From: Gammaproteobacteria bacterium Ga0077554
Lineage (GTDB): Bacteria; Pseudomonadota; Gammaproteobacteria; Ga0077554; Ga007554
Direction of reading: 5' to 3'
Assembly: GCA_001464585.1 (NCBI GenBank)
Contig: LNFF01000008.1
Coordinates: 1 to 64,000, forward strand
DNA length: 64,000 bases
Position numbers and translations under genes: made by a program. The notes beneath the pieces were generated by a model. That model had not been told where the DNA came from, did no database searches, and saw only the letters and a program-made list of their open reading frames with translations. Numbering within the stretch: position 1 is the first letter of the stretch; every line of letters begins with the position of its first letter. Of the stretch, positions 44,137 to 54,379 are shown piece by piece.

Positions 44137-44880
44137 TTATTGCAAATCTCCCCACATTGATTGCAGTGCGGCAAGCACCGCAAGCCCGGCGGTTTCGGTG
44201 CGCAATATGCGTGGGCCTACGCGGATGCGCGTAAAGCCAACATCTTCAGCGGCCGTGATTTCAGCGTCACTCAAGCCGCCTTCAGGGCCAATCAGTAATG
44301 TGACATTGTTATCAGCAGGTTTGGCGTAGTGTGCCAGGCTGTGCGGCGCACGTGGATCAAGCAACAGGTGCAAGCCGCCGCCACAAAGGTTCAACGTGGG
44401 TAGCCAATGTTGCAAGCTTATGGGAGCCGAAACCGGGGGGATGCGTGTGCGACCACACTGCTCACAGGCACTGATGATAATTCCCCGCCAATGATGCAAG
44501 CGTTTATCAAGGCGTTCACCTTGCAGGCGCACTTCACAGCGCTCACTGAACAACGGCGCTATATCCGCGATGCCCAGTTCCACCGCTTTTTGCAGCGTAT
44601 AGTCCATGCGTTCCCCGCGCGGTATGCCTTGTGCCAGTGTCACTTGCAAGGGTGACTCTGCGTCACGTGGACTGTAGCTTAATATCTGCGCGTATACCTG
44701 ACTCTTGTTGATGCTATGCAGGACTGCCTGATACTCACCACCCTCCCCATTAAATAAACACACGGTCGCACCGACCTCCAGGCGCAGCACCCGTGCCACG
44801 TGATGTGCTGCATCAACGCCCAGTGCTACGATAGCATCAGGAACCAGTGTAACAGGCAGATAAATTCGGGGTATGCGCAT
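44137..44880 (-). CDS. rsmE: 16S rRNA m3U1498 methyltransferase RsmE
   Basis: A 247-aa SPOUT methyltransferase. It opens RIPRIYLPVTLVP and has VTLAQGIPRGERMDYTLQKA and the SAM knot LLIGPEGGLSDAEITAAED with RVGPRILRTETAGLAVLAAL. It methylates U1498 of 16S rRNA. The ATG at 44880 abuts the bioA stop (TGAATG), so the two genes are cotranscribed. It is convergent with the cytochrome gene. Confidence 0.96.
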   Translation of the reverse strand: MRIPRIYLPVTLVPDAIVALGVDAAHHVARVLRLEVGATVCLFNGEGGEYQAVLHSINKSQVYAQILSYSPRDAESPLQVTLAQGIPRGERMDYTLQKAVELGIADIAPLFSERCEVRLQGERLDKRLHHWRGIIISACEQCGRTRIPPVSAPISLQHWLPTLNLCGGGLHLLLDPRAPHSLAHYAKPADNNVTLLIGPEGGLSDAEITAAEDVGFTRIRVGPRILRTETAGLAVLAALQSMWGDLQ

Positions 44881-46233
44881 TCAAATATCGGCCGTGGCGC
44901 GCTGTATACCTTGCCACGCGACATCGGCAAGCTGCTGAATCTGTTCTTCGGTAATCACATACGGCGGCATAAAATAAACCACATTACCCAACGGGCGCAG
45001 CAATACACCGTTTTCCAGCGCATGGCGATAGACATGCAAACCGCGACGTTCCTGCCAGGCAAAAGGTTCCCGCGTCTTCTTGTCTTTTACCATTTCAATA
45101 GCCAGGATCATACCGCACTGACGTACCTCTCCAACATGAGGATGATCACTGAAATGCAGCGTGGATTTGCGCATACACTCAGCCAGGTTTCGATTGTTTG
45201 CTATAACATTATCCTGCGCAAAAATATCCAGCGTTGCCAATGCCGCACGGCACGCCAATGCGTTGCCCGTGTAACTGTGCGAATGCAAAAAAGCCCGGAG
45301 CGTGCTGTAGTCATCGTAAAATGCCTCATATACCCTGGACGTGGTCAACACCGCAGACAGGGGCAAATATCCCCCCGTCAGCCCTTTTGCCAGACACAGA
45401 AAATCCGGCGTAATGTTCGCCTGTGAACAAGCGAACATCGTACCCGTGCGCCCAAAGCCCACCGCAACCTCATCAGCAATCAAATGCACCTGGTATTTGT
45501 CGCACGCCGCCCGCAGCAAAGACAGGTACACGGGGTCATACATGCGCATGGATCCGGCGCACTGCACAAGCGGCTCCACAATCACGGCGCAGACGGTCTC
45601 GCAGTGTTGTTCGAGCATCTGTTCCATCAAAGGAAACAGGCGCCGCGAATAATCGGCACAAGACTCCCCGGATTCCCGATAAAAACAGTCGGGCGAAGTG
45701 ACACTCAGGGTTTCCATCAGCAGCGGCGCATACGTTTCCTTATAAAGGGGCACATTCCCAACGGCCAGCGCGCCCAGGGTTTCCCCGTGATAGCTATTAG
45801 TTAAAGTGATGAACCGGGTTTTTTGGGTATATCCTGTATTACGCCAATAATGATAGCTCATCTTTAAGGCGACTTCGATTGCCGAAGAGCCATTATCCGC
45901 ATAAAAACAACGGGATAGACCCTTTGGCGCGAGTTCTACCAAACGCTCTGCCAGGCGAATGGCAGGCTCATGGGAGAATCCGGCTAATAAGACATGTTCC
46001 AGTAAACCCAGCTGCTCCACGAGCGCCGCATTAATGCGCGGGTTAGCGTGTCCAAACAGATTGACCCACCAGGAACTGATGGCGTCGATATAACGCTTGC
46101 CATCATAATCTTCCAGCCATACCCCGCTACCCCGGCGAATCGGGATCAGCGGTGACTGTTCATAATCCTTCATTTGGCTGCAAGGATGCCATAAAACAGC
46201 TAAATCATCTTGCATAAGTTCATGATTGTTCAT
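44881..46233 (-). CDS. bioA: Adenosylmethionine-8-amino-7-oxononanoate aminotransferase BioA
   Basis: About 450 aa, a PLP class III transaminase of biotin synthesis that makes 7,8-diaminopelargonate. It has LAVLWHPCSQMKDYE, DAISSWWVNLFGHANPRI, SGSSAIE-like YADNGSSAIEVALKM, IADEVAVGFGRTGTMFA and the PLP lysine in LCLAKGLTGGYLPLSAVLTT. I chose ATG 46233; ATG 46293 or 46215 are also possible and no clear ribosome site decides. No other bio genes lie here. rsmE follows directly. Confidence 0.94.
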   Translation of the reverse strand: MNNHELMQDDLAVLWHPCSQMKDYEQSPLIPIRRGSGVWLEDYDGKRYIDAISSWWVNLFGHANPRINAALVEQLGLLEHVLLAGFSHEPAIRLAERLVELAPKGLSRCFYADNGSSAIEVALKMSYHYWRNTGYTQKTRFITLTNSYHGETLGALAVGNVPLYKETYAPLLMETLSVTSPDCFYRESGESCADYSRRLFPLMEQMLEQHCETVCAVIVEPLVQCAGSMRMYDPVYLSLLRAACDKYQVHLIADEVAVGFGRTGTMFACSQANITPDFLCLAKGLTGGYLPLSAVLTTSRVYEAFYDDYSTLRAFLHSHSYTGNALACRAALATLDIFAQDNVIANNRNLAECMRKSTLHFSDHPHVGEVRQCGMILAIEMVKDKKTREPFAWQERRGLHVYRHALENGVLLRPLGNVVYFMPPYVITEEQIQQLADVAWQGIQRATADI

Positions 46234-46425
46234 ATAATGTCCGGCTTGAGGTTGGCCTGAAAAAGTTATTAAATCGATATGGGGTAATTCCATCGTTTTT
46301 TTAAAAATATTATTAAAAGATTATGTATACGTGAATGAAAGGTAACTATTTTGTAACAACATTCAAGATAGCATGACGCATGACGCTATATATACCACAC
46401 GATGAACAGTGAGGCTGGGAAGTAA

Positions 46426-47076
46426 ATGAAAATATCTCAATGGAAGCGCTACCAGCTTGCAGGGTTGCTGGTGTTTGTAGTCCCTTTACTATTAGCCGGG
46501 TGCGCTACGCGCAGCCTGCCGCCTTTGCCCACATCAAAAGGCGCCTTGCCCTCTACAACGGATCCGGCAAATTATAATTATCTGATCGGGCCCGGCGACA
46601 GCGTCAATATTTTCGTGTGGCGTAATGGTGAAGTTTCCACGACAGTGACAGTGCGTCCCGATGGAAAAATCACTACCCCACTGGTGGAAGACTTGCCCGC
46701 CAGCGGCAAGACGCCTACGCAATTGGCGCGTGATATTGAAAAAGCATTAAGTACATATATCAAAGAGCCTATTGTAACCATCATTGTAGGTGGATTCATT
46801 GGCCCCTACAGTGAACAGATTCGGGTGGTGGGTGAAGCGGCCCGACCCCAGGCATTACCTTATCGCCAGAAAATGAGCTTGCTCGATCTTATGATCGCAG
46901 TAGGCGGCATCACGGATTTTGCGGCAGGAAACCGTGCCAGCGTGGTGCGCTTTGTCGATGGCAAGCAAAGACAATTTTCAGTGCGTATTGAAGACTTGAT
47001 TAAAGATGGCGACATCAGCGCGAATGTTGACATGTTGCCAGGGGATATCTTGATTATACCCGAGTCGTGGTTCTGA
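46426..47076 (+). CDS. XrtA-system polysaccharide export lipoprotein (Wza-like)
   Basis: A 216-aa export protein. The signal ends in LLAGC (FVVPLLLAGC). It is followed by a polysaccharide biosynthesis/export domain (NYLIGPGDSVNIFVWRNGEV, RPDGKITTPLVEDL) and a SLBB-like end (VVGEAARPQALPYR, LPGDILIIPESWF). It should form the outer-membrane exit for the polymer. It begins the locus; a 132-bp gap separates it from the divergent bioA. Confidence 0.9.
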   Translation: MKISQWKRYQLAGLLVFVVPLLLAGCATRSLPPLPTSKGALPSTTDPANYNYLIGPGDSVNIFVWRNGEVSTTVTVRPDGKITTPLVEDLPASGKTPTQLARDIEKALSTYIKEPIVTIIVGGFIGPYSEQIRVVGEAARPQALPYRQKMSLLDLMIAVGGITDFAAGNRASVVRFVDGKQRQFSVRIEDLIKDGDISANVDMLPGDILIIPESWF

Positions 47077-47251
47077 TCTATCGCGGAAGCGCCAGTCGTT
47101 TCATCGTGGGCTTCCGGAGCTAAAACAAAGTATATACCAGTATTTTATTTTCGAAGGCGTGACGCCATTGCAAAAAATAATGGCACACATCGCGCCACAG
47201 AAACCTTGTAAAGAGGGGTTTCCTGTGAGTGTAGGGTCCTAAGGTGAAATA

Positions 47252-48826
47252 ATGCAAGATGTAATTGAGACATTATTGGTTCATGCGCGCGGCGTCTGGC
47301 GCCAGCGCTGGTATATGATATTGATAGTCTGGCTGGTATCGCTTGCTGGCTGGTTGGTAGTCTATAAACTGCCCGACCAATACAAGGCTTCCGCGCGCGT
47401 GTATGTAGATACCCAATCTATACTTAAACCATTACTGCGAGGATTAACTGTCGATAGCAATCAGGGCGCTCAACAAGTTGCCTTGATGACGCGCACCTTG
47501 TTGAGCCGTCCTAATCTCGAAAAAGTTGCGCGCATGACAGATCTTGATCTGAAAGGGCAGAACTCCGAACAGATGGAGGCGATACTCTCTGGTTTGGGCA
47601 AGGATATCGCACTCGAAGACACGGGTCGTGAAAATCTTTACACTATTTCTTATGTCAACAATGATCCCCAATTAGCCAAACGGGTAGTGCAATCATTATT
47701 AACCATTTTTGTAGAGAGTAGCCTGGGTGAAACGCGGCGCGACACTGATACCGCCCAACAGTTTATTGACAAACAAATCGCAGAATATGAAGCGCGCCTG
47801 GTAGAAGCTGAAGAGAAACTAAAAGAGTTCAAGCGCCAGAATGTCGGTGTCATGCCAGCGCGAGGTGAAGGTTATTACGAAAGCATGCAAGCCACAATGG
47901 GCGCTCTTGAGCAAGCGCAACTCGAGCTGCGTGAGGTGGAAAATCGACGCGATGAAATCAAGCGCCAGTTAGAAGATGAAGAACTTAACGCCGAGTCTGC
48001 AATTCCAGGCAAACCTGTAGCGGTAGTACCGTCCGCCGTCGATGGCCGCATACAAAGCCTGGAAGCCAAGATGGATGGGCTCTTGCTCCAGTTCACCGAG
48101 CGCCATCCCGATGTCATTGAGATCAAGCGCATTATTGCGCAACTGGAAAAACAAAAGCAGGAAGAACTCAAGGCGTCTATGCCTGCCGCTGGCGAGAAAC
48201 GACAGGAATCCAACCCGGTATATCTGCAATTAAAATTGGCATTAGGGGAGGCAGACGCAAATGTTGCTTCTTTACGTGTGCGCGTTAATGAGCATGCCCG
48301 GCGTGTCAATCAATTAAAAGCCATGGTGGATACCATACCGAAAGTTGAAACAGAACTGGGCCAGTTAAATCGTGACTATGATGTCAACAAACAGAATTAT
48401 GAAACCCTGTTGGCGCGTCGCGAAGCCGCAAAAATGTCCGAAGCAGCCGGCCAAACTTCTGACGAAGTAAAGTTCAAGGTAATTGATCCTCCTTACGTGC
48501 CGTCTACGCCTTCCAGCCCGAATCGTCCTTTGCTGATGTTGCTGGTATTGTTGGGCAGCTTGGCGGCAGGCATTGCATTTGCATTTTTATTAGCCCAGCT
48601 TAAGCCGGTATTTGATAGCCGCCGCAACCTGGCTGAAATTACGGGTTTGCCGGTGTTAGGCAGTATTTCCATGGTGTGGACGCCCGCCCAACGGCGCAAG
48701 CGGCGCATTGAACTGGGTTCCTTTGGGCTGGTGGGAGCAACGCTATTAATGATTTTTGGTGGCATCGAGACGCTGTTGCTGTTGAATGTTGACGTCGTAG
48801 GGCACATCAAAGGTTTGGTGGGGTAG
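47252..48826 (+). CDS. XrtA-system polysaccharide chain-length determinant (Wzz/GNVR)
   Basis: A 524-aa inner-membrane protein. Two helices (WYMILIVWLVSLAGWLVVYK and LLMLLVLLGSLAAGIAFAFL) frame a long periplasmic coiled coil (about 170-400). The N-terminal KASARVYVDTQSILKPLLRG and the GNVR-like ELGQLNRDYDVNKQNYETLL are typical. A third helix lies near the C-terminus. It controls chain length together with the tyrosine kinase encoded next (3-nt gap). A 175-nt gap separates it from the export gene. Confidence 0.92.
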   Translation: MQDVIETLLVHARGVWRQRWYMILIVWLVSLAGWLVVYKLPDQYKASARVYVDTQSILKPLLRGLTVDSNQGAQQVALMTRTLLSRPNLEKVARMTDLDLKGQNSEQMEAILSGLGKDIALEDTGRENLYTISYVNNDPQLAKRVVQSLLTIFVESSLGETRRDTDTAQQFIDKQIAEYEARLVEAEEKLKEFKRQNVGVMPARGEGYYESMQATMGALEQAQLELREVENRRDEIKRQLEDEELNAESAIPGKPVAVVPSAVDGRIQSLEAKMDGLLLQFTERHPDVIEIKRIIAQLEKQKQEELKASMPAAGEKRQESNPVYLQLKLALGEADANVASLRVRVNEHARRVNQLKAMVDTIPKVETELGQLNRDYDVNKQNYETLLARREAAKMSEAAGQTSDEVKFKVIDPPYVPSTPSSPNRPLLMLLVLLGSLAAGIAFAFLLAQLKPVFDSRRNLAEITGLPVLGSISMVWTPAQRRKRRIELGSFGLVGATLLMIFGGIETLLLLNVDVVGHIKGLVG

Positions 48827-48829
48827 CGT

Positions 48830-49810
48830 GTGAGTACAATCGAAAAAGCTGTAGAAAAAATGGAAAAGGCGCTGACCGTTTCAGAAGATGCTGCCACAAA
48901 GCAAGATGGCATACATCCACACCACGCCATCGGTGAAGATGTGTTTGAACGACTGACAATGAAAGACAGTCAGTCACCGGATGCTGCCAATGATGCGCGA
49001 AAGTCCGACAAAAAAAATCAACCTACCGCCAATACCCAATCCATCATCAATGTTTTAGAAGAGCGTGCGGCCCATGAGAAGCTGGATTTAGTGCGGCTCA
49101 AGGCGGCCGGGCTCATTACCCCCGAAACAGAGCGCAGCCAGGTTGCGGAAGAATTTCGCATGATCAAACGACCCTTGCTGAAAAATGCATTTGGGCAAGG
49201 TGCGATCCTGGTAGAAAATGGCAACCTTATTATGGTCAGTAGCGGTTTTCCTAATGAAGGAAAAACATTTACATCCATTAATCTGGCGTTAAGTATTGCT
49301 TCAGAGATGGATCATACCGTGTTATTGGTGGATGCTGATGTAGCACGTCCGGCGGTTACATCTTATTTTGGCATTGATACGGGTCCGGGCCTGGTAGACT
49401 ATTTGCTGGGTGAACAGCCTGATCTTTCAACACTGCTGATTAAAACTGATATTCCCAAGTTAACATTATTGCCCGCCGGCAAGCGACATCATCATTCAAC
49501 AGAGTTATTGGCCAGTGAAAGCATGCGCAATCTTCTCGAAGAATTATCTGCTCGTTATCCGGATCGTGTAATCATTTTTGACTCACCTCCGTTACTGGTG
49601 ACCACAGAGGCAAGCGTACTTGCAAGTCTGGTTGGGCAAATTGTCATTGTTGTAGAGTCCGAAAAAACCACACAGACCGGGCTGAAAGAAGCATTATCCC
49701 TGTTGGATCCTGACAAGAGCATTGGTCTTGTACTGAATAAGAGCCGTCAGCCATTCGGTTCTGAATATGGGGCGTATTATGGCTACTATGGCCATGAAAA
49801 GCCTCAATGA
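48830..49810 (+). CDS. XrtA-associated tyrosine autokinase
   Basis: A 326-aa bacterial tyrosine kinase of the Wzc-C/CpsD type. A variable, charged N-terminal half is followed by Walker A in VSSGFPNEGKTFTSINLALS, Walker A' VLLVDADVARP and Walker B VIIFDSPPLLV. The C-terminal Tyr cluster (YGAYYGYYGHEK) is the autophosphorylation site. It pairs with the chain-length protein to drive polymerisation and export. The start is GTG 48830 and the gene abuts the next. Confidence 0.92.
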   Translation: MSTIEKAVEKMEKALTVSEDAATKQDGIHPHHAIGEDVFERLTMKDSQSPDAANDARKSDKKNQPTANTQSIINVLEERAAHEKLDLVRLKAAGLITPETERSQVAEEFRMIKRPLLKNAFGQGAILVENGNLIMVSSGFPNEGKTFTSINLALSIASEMDHTVLLVDADVARPAVTSYFGIDTGPGLVDYLLGEQPDLSTLLIKTDIPKLTLLPAGKRHHHSTELLASESMRNLLEELSARYPDRVIIFDSPPLLVTTEASVLASLVGQIVIVVESEKTTQTGLKEALSLLDPDKSIGLVLNKSRQPFGSEYGAYYGYYGHEKPQ

Positions 49811-51289
49811 GTGCGTATCTTTATCGTGTGTCTAAAGAAAGATGTATACAGAAATGTGAAATGGAATTGGCTGCTTTTCTGGGCGGTGCTGATGATGCCT
49901 ACCCTGTCATGGGCGGCGAAATGGTCAGTAACCCCCTCGCTGACATTGTCTGAGACTTACACCAGCAATGTTAACATAGGCGGTGTAAGTAACGAACAGA
50001 GCGAGTTCATTACCCAGATTAATCCTGCTATTACTCTCACGGGTACCGGCCGTAGATTACAGCTTGATTTAAGCTATAACATGCAAAACGTGTTATATGC
50101 CAAAAATGCTAGCCGCAATACCACCTTCCATCAATTAAGAGCGCACGCGTTGGCTACATTGGTAAAGGACGCTTTATTTGTAGATACGTCAGCCTCGATT
50201 AGTCAACAGGCTATTTCCTTGCGTGAAGCAGCGCCTGTTGATAACCTCACTCTCAGCAATAATCGTACGGATGCCATAACATTTCATATAAGCCCTTACT
50301 TGCGCCATGCTTTTGGCGATGTGGCGACTACAGAGTTGCGTTATGGTTATGATAAAACTCATTATGAGGCGACGGGATTTGGCAGTGAATCAAACTCGTA
50401 TTCCGCAAGAATAACCAGTGGGGCAACTTTCAAGACTTTCCCCTGGGGTTTAGGCTATAGCCGGCGTGAAACGCCTGCTTCAAAACAAGTGCTTTCACCT
50501 ATTACATTTGAAACATATACGGCTGATTTACGTTATGTGGCAAGTCGCAAGTTAACATTCACAACATCCGGTGGATATGAAAACAATGAGTATGGCGCTT
50601 CCACATTACAGCGCACACCCAGTGGCGTTTTCTGGAATGCCGGGTTGATCTGGAGCCCGAGCGGCCGTACCTCCCTCCAGGCCAGTTATGGAAAGCGTTT
50701 TTTCGGCAACAATTATGCCCTTAGGGCTAATCATGTAACGCGGCGTAGCACATGGAATTTGAGTTATACGGAGAATGTAACCACCATAAACATGCTGCGC
50801 CCTGAAAGTCGTATCTTTATGATTTCGGACGGGGCGGGGGATGTATTCATCGACCCCCAGACTGGCTTGCCGATTTTGATTGCGTTCCTTGTTCCTACGC
50901 TGACCAATGAGGTCTATATCAGTAAAGGCTTGCAAGCCTTCATTGGTTATAAATTAAAAAGAAATGATTTTAATTTTTCGCTATTTAAGGAACGTCGCGT
51001 ATTTGAAAGGAGTGGTGAATTACAGAGATTACAAGGGGCGAATGTTTCATGGGCGCTACAGCTTGCCCCACATTCCAACTTATCAATCAACAGCGGATCG
51101 CAGAATATAGAATATAGCCTCGACAATCAGGCCGATGATTTTTGGCATATAGGCATGACATTGGGCCATGATATACAGCGTGACATTAAAGGGGCTATAG
51201 ACTTCCGTCATGCGGTCCGTAATTCAAACAGATCTATTAATGAATCTACTGAAAATAGAATAACTGCCCGTGTAACCGTGACATTTTGA
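49811..51289 (+). CDS. XrtA-system outer membrane beta-barrel (TIGR03016-like)
   Basis: A 492-aa protein. A membrane signal (WNWLLFWAVLMMPTLSWA) is followed by many short alternating strands, as in VTPSLTLSETYTSNVNI, LRYGYDKTHYEATG and YENNEYGAS. It ends RITARVTVTF with a terminal Phe, as outer-membrane barrels do. GTG 49811 adjoins the kinase stop; GTG 49856 would be an alternative that starts right at the signal. It probably forms part of the export or anchoring pore of the XrtA system. Confidence 0.85.
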   Translation: MRIFIVCLKKDVYRNVKWNWLLFWAVLMMPTLSWAAKWSVTPSLTLSETYTSNVNIGGVSNEQSEFITQINPAITLTGTGRRLQLDLSYNMQNVLYAKNASRNTTFHQLRAHALATLVKDALFVDTSASISQQAISLREAAPVDNLTLSNNRTDAITFHISPYLRHAFGDVATTELRYGYDKTHYEATGFGSESNSYSARITSGATFKTFPWGLGYSRRETPASKQVLSPITFETYTADLRYVASRKLTFTTSGGYENNEYGASTLQRTPSGVFWNAGLIWSPSGRTSLQASYGKRFFGNNYALRANHVTRRSTWNLSYTENVTTINMLRPESRIFMISDGAGDVFIDPQTGLPILIAFLVPTLTNEVYISKGLQAFIGYKLKRNDFNFSLFKERRVFERSGELQRLQGANVSWALQLAPHSNLSINSGSQNIEYSLDNQADDFWHIGMTLGHDIQRDIKGAIDFRHAVRNSNRSINESTENRITARVTVTF

Positions 51290-51299
51290 GACAATAAAA

Positions 51300-52298
51300 A
51301 TGTATGAAGCTTTTTATAAATTGCGTGACAGGCCCTTTCAGTTAAGCCCGGATCCACGTTTCTTTTTTGGTAGCCGTTGCCATAAACGTGCGATGGCATA
51401 CTTGCGTTATGGATTGGCCCAAGGCGAAGGATTTATTGTTATTACCGGGGATATCGGCACCGGAAAAACCACGTTGATGCGAACCTTGTTTTCTGACTTG
51501 AGCAAGGAAAATGTCGTGGCTGCCCAGTTGGTCACTACACAACTTGAAGCCGATGATATGTTGCGCATGGTCGCAGCCGCATTTGGTTTGGCACATGAAG
51601 GTGTGAGCAAGGCGGGCTTGCTGAAAAATCTTGAAACATTTCTCATGGCGCGTAACCGGGAAGGAAAACGCGTATTGCTGGTAGTGGATGAAGCCCAGAA
51701 TATTCCACCACGCGCGCTTGAAGAGTTGCGTATGTTGTCTAACTTCCAGGTGGGAGAAAAAGCGCTCTTGCAAAGTTTTCTGTTGGGCCAACAAGAGTTT
51801 CGTCAGACCCTCCAGGGAGAAGGCATGGAGCAATTACGCCAACGGGTTATTGCCGCGTATCATCTTACACCTTTGGATGTGGATGAGACACGCTCATACA
51901 TGGAACACCGGCTGCGGTTGGTGGGGTGGACGGGTGATCCTTCCTTTAGCGAAAGTGCCTATGCCGCCATTCATAAAGCAACGGTAGGGATACCGCGTCG
52001 CATCAATACTTTTTGTGACAGATTGATGTTGTATGGATTCCTTGAAGAAACTCATGTGATCAGCGAAAAAACAGTTGATGCGGTTTCTCAGGAGTTACTG
52101 CAGGAAAGTCCCCATCTGGGGCGTGTCACTGCTCCTGGTGCCCAGCGTGGCACTTTTTCAGAGTCACCGGTTGAGCAGCGCCTGCTGGCATTGGAAGGTT
52201 CAGTGCAGAAATTGCAGGACTCTATTTTTCGTGAATTAGGCATGATACGCCGTGCTGTTGCGCCGCCGAATCCAATGGATGCTACTGAAGACAAGTAG
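51300..52298 (+). CDS. XrtA-associated ATPase (ExeA/GspA-like)
   Basis: A 332-aa AAA+-type ATPase: FYKLRDRPFQLSPDPRFFF at the start, Walker A GDIGTGKTTLMRTLF, Walker B LLVVDEAQNIPPRALEELR, and sensor parts (LSNFQVGEKALLQSFLLGQ, GIPRRINTFCDRLMLYG). It resembles ExeA and is a constant part of the PEP-CTERM/XrtA cluster. The role, perhaps regulation or assembly of export, is not settled. A C-terminal coiled end (RLLALEGSVQKLQDSIFREL) may bind a partner. Confidence 0.9.
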   Translation: MYEAFYKLRDRPFQLSPDPRFFFGSRCHKRAMAYLRYGLAQGEGFIVITGDIGTGKTTLMRTLFSDLSKENVVAAQLVTTQLEADDMLRMVAAAFGLAHEGVSKAGLLKNLETFLMARNREGKRVLLVVDEAQNIPPRALEELRMLSNFQVGEKALLQSFLLGQQEFRQTLQGEGMEQLRQRVIAAYHLTPLDVDETRSYMEHRLRLVGWTGDPSFSESAYAAIHKATVGIPRRINTFCDRLMLYGFLEETHVISEKTVDAVSQELLQESPHLGRVTAPGAQRGTFSESPVEQRLLALEGSVQKLQDSIFRELGMIRRAVAPPNPMDATEDK

Positions 52299-52331
52299 TG
52301 CTGTACATAAATTTAGCATTGGAGCAGGGAT

Positions 52332-53471
52332 TTGACCAAGCAACTAGCGCCAAAAGTACTGTGTGTGGTAGGCGCCCGCCCCAACTTTATGAAAATCGCC
52401 CCCATTATGGATGCCTTGGCGGCCTCGCCATTGCAGGTGCGGCTGGTGCATACCGGCCAGCATTATGATGAGGCGATGAAGCATCAGTTTTTTAATCAGT
52501 TAGGCATACCTCGCCCTGACATGGATCTGGAAGTGGGTTCGGGTAGCCATGCAGTTCAGACCGCAGAAGTGATGCGTCGTTTTGAGCCCGTGGTAGATGC
52601 GGAGCAGCCCAATGCAGTATTAGTGGTAGGCGATGTTAATTCCACTATTGCCTGCGCATTAGTCGCGTCAAAAAAAGGCATTCCTGTGGTTCATGTTGAA
52701 GCCGGGTTGCGCAGCTATGACCGTACCATGCCCGAAGAAATTAACCGCATTCTTACCGATCAGATTTCCGATTTATTATTTACCACAGAACGTAGTGCGC
52801 GCGATAATCTGTTACGCGAAGGTATCGCAGATGAGCGTATACATTTTGTCGGTAACGTAATGATTGACACCTTGTTGCGTCATGTCAAACAAGCGGTGCC
52901 TGTAGAGCAGGTTTTATCCGGGTTTGTGAATGCCCCCGTATTTTTACAGAGTGCTACAGGTTATGGTGTTTTGACGTTGCATCGTCCTTCGAATGTTGAT
53001 GATCCCGTAGTCCTGGAAAGGCTGCTGGTCACATTGCGAAACATCAGCGAACGCCTACCTTTGATATTCCCTGTCCACCCACGCACTGAGTCGCGTATTA
53101 AAGCTTTGGGTTTGGAATCTCTCACGCTCACGCCGCGTATTCAACGACTGCCGCCACAAGGGTATCTTGAGATGCTGGGTTTAATGTCACGCGCGCGTTT
53201 GGTATTGACGGATTCAGGTGGTATTCAGGAAGAAACAACTGCGTTGGGTGTGCCGTGCATCACGCTAAGAGAAAGTACTGAGCGCCCCATCACGGCTGAG
53301 CAAGGCACCAATACTATTGTTGGCACTGACCCTGAAAAAATTCTTTCTGCCGCCAATGAAATTTTAAGCGAAGCCTTAAGCAAAGGCAGAAAAGCGGGCC
53401 AGGTGCCTGAATTATGGGATGGTCGTGCAGCGCAGCGTATTGCAGTAATTCTGGAAAAATGGTTAAAGTGA
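52332..53471 (+). CDS. wecB: UDP-N-acetylglucosamine 2-epimerase
   Basis: A 379-aa non-hydrolysing epimerase: VVGARPNFMKIAPIMDAL, VHTGQHYDEAM, HVEAGLRSYDRTMPEE, LTLHRPSNVD, VHPRTESRI and the DSGGIQEETTALGVPCITLR active-site strip. It makes UDP-ManNAc from UDP-GlcNAc, a likely sugar of the exported polymer. The start is TTG 52332 with a GGGA site upstream. It overlaps the next gene by 13 nt if ATG 53459 is used. Confidence 0.95.
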   Translation: MTKQLAPKVLCVVGARPNFMKIAPIMDALAASPLQVRLVHTGQHYDEAMKHQFFNQLGIPRPDMDLEVGSGSHAVQTAEVMRRFEPVVDAEQPNAVLVVGDVNSTIACALVASKKGIPVVHVEAGLRSYDRTMPEEINRILTDQISDLLFTTERSARDNLLREGIADERIHFVGNVMIDTLLRHVKQAVPVEQVLSGFVNAPVFLQSATGYGVLTLHRPSNVDDPVVLERLLVTLRNISERLPLIFPVHPRTESRIKALGLESLTLTPRIQRLPPQGYLEMLGLMSRARLVLTDSGGIQEETTALGVPCITLRESTERPITAEQGTNTIVGTDPEKILSAANEILSEALSKGRKAGQVPELWDGRAAQRIAVILEKWLK

Positions 53472-54379
53472 ACCATAAAAATTTAATATCCAATGCGATG
53501 ACAGTGGACGTAGAAGACTACTTCCAGGTGTCCGCTTTTGAAAAACATATCCATCGTGATCAGTGGGATATGCTGTCATGTCGGGTAGATGCTAATACTA
53601 ATCGCGTCATGGATTTGTTTGACAAACACAGTGTTAAAGCGACTTTTTTTATGCTGGGTTGGGTGGCTGAACGCTATCCGCAATTGGTGCGCCGCATCGT
53701 TGATGATGGCCATGAACTCGCCAGTCATGGTTATTCTCATGTGCGGGTGACACAGCAACAGCCCCATGAGTTTCGTGACGATATTGTCCGCACAAAAAAA
53801 CTTTTGGAAGATCTTGGCGGTGTGGCGGTGCGAGGTTATCGCGCCGCCAGTTATTCGATAGGCGCAAGTAATTTATGGGCGCTGGATGAGCTTGCCGAAG
53901 CCGGACATAGCTATAGCTCAAGCATTTATCCCATTAAACATGATCTTTACGGTATGCCGGAAGCACCGCGCTTTGCTTTTTATCCGCATCATGACAAGCG
54001 TCTTCTGGAAATACCTGTCACCACGGTCAGTGTGTTTGATAAAAAACTGCCTTGTGGCGGCGGGGGATACTTTCGTTTTTTCCCCTATGATTTGTCACGT
54101 TGGGCAATGCAACGCGTTAATCAGCGCGATGGTCAAGCATGCATTTTTTATTTCCACCCGTGGGAAGTTGACCCCGGGCAGCCCCGTCAACACGGGGTGG
54201 GTATTAAAACGCGTTTCCGTCATTATCTAAACCTTCATCGCATGGAGCACCGCTTGGACGCCTTGTTAAAGGATTTTCAATGGAATCGTATGGATCGCCT
54301 GTTTCTGGATAGTGCTTTAAATTCCAAGCCTGCTGCGGTCTGGCCAATAAGTTCGATCGTGGTGCCGCATGCAAGTTAA
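53459..54379 (+). CDS. XrtA-system polysaccharide deacetylase (DUF3473)
   Basis: A 306-aa protein of the NodB fold with a C-terminal DUF3473. NAMTVDVEDYFQVSAFEKHI holds the catalytic Asp and metal Asp, HGYSHVRVTQQQPHEF the metal His pair, RGYRAASYSIG the third motif, and IFYFHPWEVDPGQPR the final His. It removes acetyl groups from the polymer or its intermediates. Start at ATG 53459 (GGA upstream) or GTG 53468; an upstream frame only reads wecB. It overlaps the FemAB gene by 11 nt. Confidence 0.93.
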   Translation: MVKVNHKNLISNAMTVDVEDYFQVSAFEKHIHRDQWDMLSCRVDANTNRVMDLFDKHSVKATFFMLGWVAERYPQLVRRIVDDGHELASHGYSHVRVTQQQPHEFRDDIVRTKKLLEDLGGVAVRGYRAASYSIGASNLWALDELAEAGHSYSSSIYPIKHDLYGMPEAPRFAFYPHHDKRLLEIPVTTVSVFDKKLPCGGGGYFRFFPYDLSRWAMQRVNQRDGQACIFYFHPWEVDPGQPRQHGVGIKTRFRHYLNLHRMEHRLDALLKDFQWNRMDRLFLDSALNSKPAAVWPISSIVVPHAS